A stretch of 64,000 bases of DNA from Branchiostoma floridae (taxonomy: Eukaryota > Chordata > Leptocardii > Amphioxiformes > Branchiostomatidae), in contig NW_023365735.1 in the NCBI RefSeq assembly GCF_000003815.2, positions 35,171 to 99,170 on the forward strand. The letters run 5' to 3'. The stretch's first letter is position 1. Each line of letters starts with the position of its first letter. The notes under the pieces were generated by a model. It had not been told where the DNA came from. It did not search any database and saw only the letters and a program-made list of their open reading frames with translations. Below, one piece after another: positions 43,317 through 55,200 of the stretch. Position numbers and translations under genes: made by a program.

Positions 43317-43462
43317 TAGCCTGAGTACCTCCATAGTCACCACTGGCTAAATCCTTTCATTTGCTAATCCGTGGTTAGCAAGCAAAAGGATTGAGCTGAA
43401 TAAAGTTGAATAAAGTTTCCAAAGCCAGCAGTCACTACATACAAAGGATGGTCCTCAGGCTA
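43317..43462. repeat. Foldback, TAGCCTGAGTACC type
   Basis: Left arm TAGCCTGAGTACCTCCATAG, inner CTTTCATTTGCTAA with TTAGCAAGCAAAAG, right arm GATGGTCCTCAGGCTA. A short duplicated segment (TGAATAAAGTTGAATAAAG) interrupts the right arm. Confidence 0.85.
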
Positions 43463-43562
43463 CAAATGTGTACAATACTGTCTAATATGACCAAATTTTT
43501 AAAAACACCTCTCATTAAGTGATGAACACTTCAACAGTAAAGGCACCCTAAAACTTATTAGT

Positions 43563-43703
43563 TAATCTCCAAGCAGATCCTACGGTAGCATAAGATAGTA
43601 TCAAAAGCTGGCAGAGGAGTGAAGCCGGCCTAGGAGTGTCTATGACTTCCTTTGGCCGGCTTTGATGCTATCTTATGGCACCATAGGATCTGCTTGGAGA
43701 TTA
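43563..43703. repeat. Foldback of the TAATCTCCAAGCAGATC family (well preserved)
   Basis: TAATCTCCAAGCAGATCCTA and its inverse end TAGGATCTGCTTGGAGATTA; the arms continue through CATAAGATAGTATCAAAGC. High arm identity. Confidence 0.92.
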
Positions 43704-44815
43704 CCTAAAACTGTGTTACTGCCATCAAACACATGTACACATAGCTATACAACTTTGCAGCAGAGAAAGAAATTAAATGTACCTGCTGGCACAGTCACTG
43801 TGTTATATGCTCTATAATATACCTCTAACCTTGTTTCAAAATTGAACAGTTGTTTTTCAGAGTTTCAGGTTTACAATGTGCATAGTCTCTAATGTTATGG
43901 GAAAGACATGATCACATTTAGATATACTGTACTATGTAATGACAATTAAGGACCTTTTTTGGACAGTCCTGGGCATTTCCTACAAAATTCTGCAGTTTTT
44001 GTAACACAAAAGGTTGTAGTAACTCATCGGCGATGGTTGCCACCTACCAGTACAATCTTGATCCATGCATTCTCATCAGTGTAAAGTCATCACATACAAG
44101 AACCCCGAAGCAGTATAATGTCTAGTCTTGTGCTCCCTCGCAAGATCAAGACTAGGTTACTCTCCATGAACAAGATGTGCTGTCAGACATGGAAAATTTG
44201 GAGGTGTGTACCTTACCTTTAAAACAGTCATTGTTGGAAGAAAATTTGTAGTGACTGTATTCATACGTGACTGATGAACCTCTTCAACAAGCAATATATA
44301 GTTTACTTCACCTTGGGAGATGGGTTCATATTTGTGTTATATTTTGGGGCTATGAATGACATCAGACTAACCCATTGCCATGGTTACAGACCCCATTACT
44401 ATGGTTACAGAACCCTTCAGAATAATTATACATATATAACCTTTTGTCATGTTATATGACCCATTATGGTCATATTACCATGGTTACAAACACATCGAGA
44501 GTCTGGGATGGTGTTTTTTGATAGTTGAAGGCACACATACAGGTAGTCTATCACAATGGTAAAATTTTGCTCCTAACCCCAGTTTCAAAGATACATTCCC
44601 TTACAATAATCTGTATTTGATGCCAAACATACATATCATCAAATTAAGTTAGACAAAAAATGTACACAGCACCCGGCCCTAGGCATTCTATTACTTATTA
44701 CACAATTACAATCTATAAAATTAATTAATACCCATCCAAAATCAGGTGAAATATACACAATGACTTAAAGCATAATATGTGTAAACCACATCACCACAAC
44801 TTAGAGGAGATCTAT

Positions 44816-45015
44816 TAGTCTCCAAGCAGACCCTACGGTGCCTAAAGAGATAGTATCAAAGCTGGCAAAGGAGTATAGCTGGCCAAAGGGAGATAGTCGG
44901 CCAAAGGGAGATAGTCGGCCAAAGGGAGTCAAACGGGCACCTGGTGCCGCTATACTAAGTCCCTTGCCAGCTTAGATACCATCTCTAAGGCACCGTAGGG
45001 TCTGCTTGGAGACTA
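44816..45015. repeat. Foldback of the TCTCCAAGCAGA family with inner triplication
   Basis: TAGTCTCCAAGCAGACCCTA opens and TAGGGTCTGCTTGGAGACTA closes. Near the centre GGCCAAAGGGAGATAGTC is repeated three times in tandem. Confidence 0.92.
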
Positions 45016-45108
45016 GATATCTACTTGGACTGGGCAGAAGTATTCTTTAAATGTTGTTGAAACTTCACATCCCCAATATCAAATTTTCACATAGCTATAG
45101 ACTAGAAC

Positions 45109-45114
45109 TTTATT
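45109..45114 (-). terminator. AATAAA on the minus strand, possible SYAP1 poly(A) signal
   Basis: TTTATT on the plus strand, about 1 kb downstream of the SYAP1 stop. No transcript support; one of several possible sites. Confidence 0.3.
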
Positions 45115-45668
45115 GACCTACACACCAATATTGACATTAAAAAAAAGGTTATTGCCACTAGACAGCCCAAGCAACTCACCAAAAATGATGACTATGATGA
45201 TGATAATTGCCACTAGAGTGCTTGCTGTGTGGGTTAAACTGTCTGCAACTGTAACACTTCAAAAGACTGCCAACTTCAGTATCCTGTGTGTTGGTAGAAC
45301 ATACAGGATACAGGATACTGAAGTTTTCTTTTACACAAGTCTCTAACCTGCTGACGTTTTGTATTCCCACTTCATTGGCTACACATAGCAGCGAGAATCA
45401 GCACTCCAGTCAGAAGCTCTGAGGAAGATGTCTGATAGGCATTGAGCAGGTGATAGACAGTACTGGTTGTGTAAAACAAAACTTCAATACACTTCAAAGA
45501 CTTCAGGAGGAATGTTGTGGTTCTGATTTCTGGTCTCCTGAGCTAGTACATTTGAGTCAATCTTAGCTACACTCAGGCCTTGACAAATTCGATAACTTGT
45601 TGAATGGACTTCTTCCCCCACAGAACAATAGAAAAGAGCAGAAGTGTTGCCACTTGTTGGAAATAGAT

Positions 45669-45880
45669 GTCCCTGTGGCTCAACTGGTAGCAGCCTCACA
45701 GTTGAGCTCCTTGTACCAATTAGTTGGTAACTGGGATACTCAAGTTCAATTCCAGGTAGGGCATCTTGGTTGGGGCTGCGCCCTTCTTTCAAAAGGGACA
45801 TAAATTGAGATCCCATATTTGAGAAGGTGCCTCAAGCACATTCAAGGAGACGGGCTAGCAACACCTTCCTTTAAAAATGC
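45669..45880 (+). mobile_element. tRNA-derived SINE (in SYAP1 3' flank)
   Basis: Head GTCCCTGTGGCTCAACTGGT with box A TGGCTCAACTGG and box B-like AGTTCAATTCC. The body GGGCATCTTGGTTGGGGCTG is shared with 24150 and 54910. It lies antisense to SYAP1. Confidence 0.82.
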
Positions 45881-46162
45881 TATGTGCCACTAGGCATTGC
45901 AAGGGTCTGAAAGAACAAACAAACTTGCTAAAATACCCAATGAGCTTACAGTAACTTATAGGGTAAGTTTTTGTCATTAGTCTGTCCCAAAACAGTACAA
46001 AAATCCATTCAGCAAGTTGCTGAACTTGTCTGGTCTCACGTTTAGATTTGTTTTCAAGAATAATTCCCTCTTTCCATATATAGTGGCATTGCCCACTTGT
46101 CAACAATCTATACAATAAATATGCCTGACATCTGGATGGTACCATTGTAACAAAGGGGGTGC

Positions 46163-46255
46163 TCAGTTTTTCTCTTCGTTCTCTTCCAGGCCCAACATGT
46201 CTTCTATCTCCTTCTCCCACTGTTCATTGGCCCCCTGGTCCACAACCTCATACTC
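46163..46255 (-). CDS. SYAP1: SYAP1 exon 11 (stop)
   Basis: Acceptor CCCCAG; reads [20 protein letters not shown] and ends LEENEEKN at TGA 46163-46165. Conserved SYAP1 tail. Confidence 0.93.
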   Translation of the reverse strand, partial: EYEVVDQGANEQWEKEIEDMLGLEENEEKN

Positions 46256-49200
46256 CTGGGGAAAAGGGTAGATCATAATTATGATATTAGGCCACAGCAA
46301 GCAAAAATAATGACATAGTGCCAAAAAAACAATATGGAAAAAAAAGATTGAGTGACAAAACGTGGCATTACAACAAACAGGAGGAAAAAATTCGTTTTTT
46401 TTTTAAATCAGGCGAAAATTAATGAGCTGGTTTCATTCATAAAATGCTGTGGCAATAAAGAACTGTTCTTGGCTGCAGATTGACTGCAGACCTCAAAAGT
46501 CATTTCTGCACCAAATGGTGAATAGGGCAGCACCATCTCTGCCTTTGTATACCTTGGCCACACAACTTTGAAAGTTTTTGGTATGACTTGGCCATGGCAA
46601 AAACAATATGCCTACCTTCTGCGAAGGTAAACATAACAATTTCCCACCTGCAGCTCCTTTTGTAACTCTTTCTCCCACTCTGGCACATCTTCCTCTGCAA
46701 AAGGAGTTAGAACTAGTTAAGACTCTATTCAAGATGACAACATTCTTATGCACAGGTGTTCATCTACAGATGGTGATCAAGAAGTGCAAAGACACCCTTT
46801 CCTACTTAAGAAAGTGATCCCGACTACTAAGCTCTTCAAGACTTGACCAAAACCTTGAAAATCCCTTTGCAATACTTTGTACTGCCCAAGTTCCCAAACA
46901 TCACCCACTCCATTTTCCTACGGAGAGCCTTGCCCGCAGCCTATGCAATATACTGTAAATGCAGAAATGTTCGCGGTGGATTAATGTTCGCGGTTTTCGC
47001 GGTGACCACTTCACCGCGAACTTAAAACCACCGCGAACATTTTTCTATTATGGTATTAGATTGCAGTCTATGGTGTTACCGCGAACTTAAATCCACCGCG
47101 AAAAGTCCTTTTCCCCGCTACCGCGAAATTAAATCCCCGCGAACTTTAATGCATTTACGACCTTGGGAGACTCTACTAAACCAGGCTGAGGTTTCCACTT
47201 TTGTCACTGTGGCTTCTAACCAGCTGTTAGCCAATCAGAGAATCCAGATTACCTAGGCAGTTCTCTGATTGGCTGAAAGCTGGTTCGTACCATGCCCTCA
47301 AAAGAAGAAGTCTGGTTTAGCAGTGTATTGTATAGGTTACAGGCGAGGCTCTGCAAAGGGGAATGCTGCCACTCTTGACTGAAGGTGCCACAGAATTCAC
47401 CAATTCACAAAAGCCCCAAAATAGCCCCCACTAAATACAAGCATATGCAACCAGTTGCCACTTTTTAAAGAGAGCCACATTCCCTGTGAGTGCCATAAAC
47501 GTCCATAAACAAAAAAACAACCTACTCTTTGGGTCTCCTTCTGTGGTCAACATAGGAAACAAACAAAGGGCAAAATGAACAACCATGACAGAAATCAAGG
47601 AGACAGAAAATCATGTATAGAACTAAGAAAGCTGGGAACAGAAATAAATGGCTGTTGCTTAAGGTAGGATTTCAGGGTGGCTGAGGAGTTTTGGTGGGTG
47701 TTTTTGGTCTTCCAAAATTACCATCTTAGATAATGTATGGACCTTGATTTTTTCTAAGGTAGTACCCTAATGCATAAAGATAATTTATGCAAATTGGTAT
47801 GATGTCACAATGACGTCAACTAATTTAAGGCCACGCCCATTTTTAGAAAAAAAAGGCCAAAAAGCTTAAATTTTGGATTGTATTTTGTCTGTTATTATTG
47901 AAACTTTTCAGAAATGTGCATAATAGTGATTTGAATAGATCTGCGCGTGGATTTTATCATATCTTGTCATGCTGATTTTTTAGTAATTTTTTTCCTGAAA
48001 TTTTAATTACCCCTTATGCTAACAGAATTTGGGAGCACTAAATAGCATCGTTTTGCGTCGGGAGCGCACGAAGTTATTCCTTACAGGGTAAATTTCATAA
48101 TAAAACTTATTTTACCCATTTTCGATGAACATTTTTTTCAAAAATTAGGCCATAAAAATCAAGTTGTTGTGGTAGTAGTGACGTAATCCACTTTTACAGG
48201 TCGTAAAAAGACCAAAGTGATGTTTTTGAGGTCAAATTTGAATTCGGCATGTGCCAAAACCCCCATATACTAATTTTTTTTCTTGTATCTTTAGGATAGG
48301 GAAAATATGGTGATTTTGCATATTTAATTAGTGGACTCTGATTTTATTACCCCTGGAACTCAATTATTCAGGATTATTCATCATTTCTGAACTAGATGTA
48401 TAAAGTTCAGGACAATATTTCAAATCAACATATTATAAAACCCCTGTACACCAAGTTTTTTTCTTGTATCTTGTATGAGTACGGAGATATTGTAATCTTG
48501 CATATTTAATTAGCTGATCAAGAGAAATTATGCATAATTTTCATGCCTTTGAACGTCCATAACTCTCTAACGGTATGTCCGATTTTGTTGAAATGAAAAC
48601 CATTCTATTTGTTTTACTAAGACCTATCCAATGATATCAAGTTTGAAAAGTTATGATGAGTTTGAAATTTTCGCATGATTTGAGACAACTACTTTGACCT
48701 TGAATTTTGACAGACAGAAAGGTACATTTGATGGGAAAGTATGTTAGATTATGAATATAGAACTACATAGAAAATAACATTGATAGGTATTTTTTGGAAA
48801 ATATCATTTTGAAATTTTGCTCAGCCACCCTGATATACTACCTTAATATTTGAAATGCTGATACAGTCTCTAAGCTCTAGATATGTACATTTGTGTAAAT
48901 CCAGTATCAACTATGGACGGTCTAGCAGTTGGGACAGCCTACCATACAGGTGTGACAAAAAACAAAATATTTACATTACACGTGTTCAGTTTTTTTAAAC
49001 ACAGACCAATCATCAGTTACCCTGACAGCATCCCGTTATAATTGTACCTCAATGTATTGTTTAAACTATCCAACAAAAAGACCTCTTCTATATTCGATTC
49101 CAATAAGTTTCATCTAACAAGATAGTTTGGAACATTGAGGACACTGTGCCTACCATCAGCTGTCTCCTGACCTTTTTTTCATTGTCTTTCATGTTAACAT

Positions 49201-52200
49201 TGAAACATATCTTTAATGTTTCATTATGCAGTCTATCATACATAATTATGAAACTTCTAGGAAGTTGTGGGATTTTTTAATGTATTTTCAAGGTTTAATG
49301 ATGTTCTCTACAATACCTAATGAAACACCATCAGCCTTTGTCTATCCTTCTTGTCCATCCCTTTTATGTTCATGTTCTTATGTATTTCTTTATACAAAGT
49401 GAAACCTTTATGAGATTAACCGTACCATCAGCTGTTGTCTCGTCCTTCTTGTCCATGCCCAGCTGTTCCATGGCCTTCTGCATCTCTTCTTCACTGACCT
49501 CCGTGTGCTCGAACGCGTCGCTCGCAAACTCGTGCTGAGAGGGGCTCGTTCCAAGGTCCTCCTGCCCAAGGTCGAACTGGGGCTGGAGGGGAGACAGAGG
49601 TCATGACAGTTAAGACTTTCAAATGTCTGAAGCAGAGCAGTCTCCAGCTGCCTTGAAGTTTTCTCTGTCCTGCTTATTGATTGGCAGCCCGGATTAATAA
49701 TTTTTGTTGTCACGTCTAACATTTGAAGCTTACGAAAACACACTTTTTCAATTTTACCGAATGATGAAGCTCAGATTTTTTGGACAGATGAGGTGAAACA
49801 TTTACTCTAACAATCAAATTTCTTTCCCAGGACAGAGGGATGGGTTCTGGAGACAGCTCTGTTCTGAGGACAAGAAAAGCTTATAATTAGGTGCCACCTT
49901 TATGATATAGGCATCATTAGGTTGTATATAGCCAAGCATGATCACAGTTCATGATAGACTTCAAACAGAGATGCTCCTTTGCAGAACCTCAACTGCAGCC
50001 CTTACAATTTACAAATTATCTCTGGGAGGTTCTGCTAAACTGGGCTGAGATTTTTACTTTTGTGGACGTGGCCTCTTAGCAGCTGTCAACCAATCAGGGA
50101 ATCCACTTTTAACTAAAGAAAACATTTACCGGTAGGCAATTCTCTGATTGGCTGACAGCTGGTCAGATGCCACACCCATAAAAGTAGAAACCTCAACCCC
50201 ATTTTAGCAGAAACACCTACATGTATAAGCATATTGTATAAGTCATGAGCACGTTTCTGAGTAGAAAAATGGATAGTCTAAAGGGAGGGAAAGTCATGAT
50301 GTTTCTGGGGTTGCTGTCTGAGGTTTCTGGGGTTTCTTTCCTTCACACACATCCACCCTCCATACGCCTGCTTAAAGATGAGCTCAAGAAAGACAGAGGA
50401 GGGACACACAAAGCAATTCCAAGAGCTTGTCTCAAGCAAAGCCACAGTCTTCTTAACTAAGTACAAAAGTACTAACTTCTAGATGTTCAAATCCGTGGGA
50501 GGAGGAACTTGACGAATCCCCATCCAACTGCAGGAAAACACAACATGGCTTCAAATCTTTTTGGTCGGTTCACAAGATGTTGTGCCTTCAAATGTTTTAA
50601 CACATCCTCTTATGAAAATTTGTATGAAGAATGTATGCATGTATTGCTCTTTTCTTTCACAAGTGTATCTGTTTATGCACACCAGCAGCCACAAGAGGGA
50701 CAGCTTCAATTTGTGAGTGATGCATGGATTGAACACCCTGAAACAATGCTTTTTGTCAGTCAACAATGCCACACCTTCACACTTAAAATAAAATTTGGAT
50801 GAAGAAATTGCAACTTGAAGCCATTGTATTGCTGCCATCTATTCACAGAGTCAGAATATGTAATATACAATGCCTGTGTATACAAATGTACAAGTACTAG
50901 CAACTGCACAAAGGACGGCTTCAATTTGTGAATTAAGCATGGATTGACAAGATTCAAACACTGGAAACTCGAGCACAAATTTCTCCAGTCTTGCTCTTAC
51001 CTGGGAGCCTGTTCCTCCCTCTATACTTTGTGGTGGTGTCTTTTCTACAGGATGGACAAAACAAGAACATGTTACCAAAAAGACAGTACTTCTACAGATA
51101 TTTGACGTAAAGATTTATTACAGATTGAAGATATTTTGCCACATTGTGGGTGGCTAGAGTTTCTAGAAATTGCATAGAAGAAAGGTAAGGTAAAGGCAAA
51201 GGTAGTCCCATAGCATTTAACTAAGTAAACACCATATTCTTGACATCTATGTACAGTGTATTAGAAAGATAATAGAATGACTGTCATAGTACTTCTGATT
51301 TCTGAAGAGCTCTGTTCAAATTACTAATTTAGTAGGTTTGCAATTAGGATATTCTGATATTCTACTTTATTTTATGTGGTGCATCCAAAAATATTTTGGT
51401 GCACCCAATTTTCTAGGTTGGGTGCACCAGTGCACCTATTCCCAAAAATGAATTTTGAGCCCTGAAAATCAGGTACCCATTTTTACACCTGGGTGGAGGG
51501 TGGGAAGTCGTGCAATGTGCCTTTCCCCAGGGCACAACATCTAGACAGGAACTCTCAGGAATGCAAACCCGCTAGATTTGCCACTCAGCCATTCGGTACC
51601 AAGTCAGAAAGGTAAAAAAAGTCAAAGTCCTTGTCACGCCTGATGGCGCATAGGGCGGTGCCCATCTCCATTTCAGTAGCACAACTTTGTGCAAGCACTA
51701 CAGCAGGGGGCTAGTCCACTGATAGTGGCGTGTGTTCAACTTCCATGCTCTTTCCCGAATATTGAGTGCTAAGCAGAGAAACCAGCATGTACCATTTTTA
51801 AAGTTTTTGGTATGGCTCTACTGGGATCAAACTCAGGACCTACCAAATGCAAGGCAAACACTCTACCCACTAGGCCATTGCACCGGTATCTAGTCAAAGA
51901 GGTAAGGAACGTGAAAACCCGTGCAAGTCACCAGAAGTACCTCTCTTGCCTTCCTCCTGCGGTGTTTCCTTGCTGTCTGGCTCCTTGGGTTTGCTGTTGT
52001 CCTGCGCCATGGAGGACAGCTGCGTGGACTGTTTGATCAGTGACACCCTGTAGAAGTAGTTCCTCCAGAAGTTCTCCTCTTTTATCCTGCAAGGAACGGA
52101 GGGACAGGATTGGTCAATGGGTCACTGATATAATTGGCTGATAGAGAACTTAAGGGCTGTGATTGGTCAATAGAGAAATGAAGGGCTGTGATTGGTCAGT

Positions 52201-55200
52201 AGACATCCAAAGGACTAGGATTGGTAAATGGGTCACTGATATGAATGGCTGGTAGAGAACTTAAGGGCTGTGATTGGCTAATAGAGAAGTAAAGGGCTGT
52301 GATTGATCAATACAGATTTAGAGGACTACGATTTGTCATGATTGGTCGATAGAAATCTAGATGAATAGCATTGGTCAATGAGTCACTGATATGAATGGAT
52401 AATTGGCTAATTAAGAACTAAATTGCTAATAGAGATCCACAGCGCTAGGATTGGCTGATGCATTTCATAAAGAGCTCTGATGGTTAAAAATGACCCAATG
52501 AAAATATGATAATTGATCAATAGTGACATGAAGTTACTGTAGTACTGAAGTATTTGGGGACCAGCATGGAAGTTCAGCTGAAACTACTTACTGTTTAGGG
52601 ACCAGCTCGAACCTCATCTTCTGGAGGTTGGAGTCTTCCTGAAGTGTTGCCATGGCAACGGGGAACATGGCCTCGTAGTCAAACTGGAACTGCACGCCGG
52701 CAGGAGGGTTCCTCATGAAGTTCCTCTTGTCCTGGAGAGACATAGCATTCATTCATTTGTTCAGTCATTCATAGCAGGGTTTTAGAGGTGGTATCTGAAA
52801 GTGTAATACTTTTGGTGACTAAAACCTAGGAATGAGTACATATGTATAAAGTGNNNNNNNNNNNNNNNNNNNNNNNNNNNNNNNNNNNNNNNNNNNNNNN
52901 NNNNNNNNNNNNNNNNNNNNNNNNNNNNNNNNNNNNNNNNNNNNNNNNNNNNNTCTTCCCTGTGATAGGCAACATGAGAAATACATGTACAAGTCTCCCC
53001 TACTCATCATCATCGGTCGACATGATCACACATGTTCGCACATGTTTACACACGACGGGGTGATACCGCCCCTTACGAGGTGACATACCCTTTCGCTGGC
53101 TAATTACAAGACGGGGATGCGCCAGGTCTCCCGTCCGGGTGAATGATGTAAATCACCGTGTGGCTGATACGGTATGGAGGTTCGCCAGGCCTACAACCGG
53201 GTGATTTGAAGTGAATCACCAACTCCAGACAGAATGGTTTGCTCCAACCACACCGCACCATCGCACGTGTGGGGGTTCTTTAACATGCATGGGGTGTGAC
53301 TCTCCCCATACACGGGACCTCCATTTAACGTCCTATCCGAGGGACGACTCATTTTTCACTTGAGTAAAGTGAGGAAAGTCGTGTAAAGTGCCTTTCCCAA
53401 GGGCACAAGACCGGCAACACGGCAGGCGGATTCGAACCGGCGACCTTTCGGTCACAGGCCGAATACACTACCACTGTGCTACGCGGCCTCCCCTACTGAC
53501 CTGTGACAGGGCCAGGATCTGACTCTTCATGGCGGCCTCCTCATTATAACCTACCCAAGGAGGTACTGCAGCTTCTGTAGGATGGAAACAGGACAACAGT
53601 AGGACATGAACAAGACTGTACTGTTAGTTGAATTTTATCCGCGGGGTAGCCTATATCCGTTGTATTTGAAAAGGGAAGATTTAGGGATATCAAGTCGGCG
53701 AACGGTGGTTTAAGATTGCAATTGTATTTTCAAAATCTTTTAGTCTAAATCCACCATCCGTCGACTTGATATCCTTAAGCTTAAATCCCGTTTTTAAATA
53801 CAAGGGATGTATGTTTCTACATAGATAAAGGTGAACTAGTGTTACTCCCCAAACTGGTTTGGATCCGACTGTTTGTGACATATTTTGCGGCATTTTTATT
53901 TTATTTTTATTGAGTTTTCCATTTTGTACTGTTGGCCAGCAGACATGAACAAATAGAAAGCCCCACAAAAATGCCTAAAAACAGCCATCACCAAACCTCT
54001 GCTTGGAGAGTAAGGGCAAAACACTGGTATAGACTTTTAGGCTGGGACTGAGGGGAGAGCCATCACCACATCCTTGTCTTGTCTTGTTCCTATGTCACCA
54101 CCTATTTGCTTACCTCGTATAGCCAAAGGAAGAAAAGGAACCTTAACGCACCAAAACATACATTGCCAGCCATAACAAGGGAAGAGCATAAGCAAGTGTA
54201 ACGGTATTACATATGTATGGCAGGTATTAAACAAAACACACATACCCCTCCTTGATAATTCTGCATTAATAAAAGGAAAAAGAAAGGTAGTCAAATGATA
54301 TCACTTATCATACAGACACAAACAAACACAACAAAAACTTTCTGGTTAGGACAATATAAACATAAATACTATGTAAGAACATGAGAATGATAAGGCCACA
54401 AAAAGGAGGGTCTGTTTCACACACCTGTTCTTATTTGTTGTTTCTCCTGTAGAAATTTGTCTTGTTCCCTCTGAAAATCACCTAGAATGGACTGAAGTAC
54501 AACAAGAAATACGAGTTAACACTGCAGTTGGGAGCTTACATACTGATTTTACATAAAACGTCTACATGAAGCACATTGACCCCAAAAGTAGTTCACAGGA
54601 AAGCTTGTTGCTCTATGTGTACTTGTTCCTAGGCCCTGAGGCAGACACTAGACAATAACCAGCACAAGCTGTGCAGGCAGATGAGCAACACAATGTACAA
54701 AAAGACCTTGTGATTGTCTCTTTGTTCTGAATAGTACTCTATAAAGGTAGAAGTCACTAGGGAGATGGCTAACCAAGAATCTGATTAATTTGAAAATATT
54801 AAGGTGGAAATATGTACAGAATAAAGAATCCATCCTGTTTTAAACTAACATCTAACAGTTACATTCACTTGCCTTGAATGTTTGTAATCATGCTACCAGT
54901 TTGCCTGAAGGATATCCCTGACTATACAATCAAGAGGTCAACTTTGAGACTGCTACCAGTTGAACTACACTGTGGCAGTCTCAAAGTTGACCTTGGTTTA
55001 ATCCTGGACAGGGCATCTCATTTGGGGATCCCATGTTTGATGAGGTGCCTCTAGCACATTAATGGCAGGGTTCTCCCCAGAATTTTTTAGTATATAGTGG
55101 AGGGGCTTGCAAAAAATAACCTGAACCAACGCGCTGCACTTTCATGAAAATGGGTTCATTTTGCAATGACAGAGGGTGTCAAATACTACAAGTATAATAG

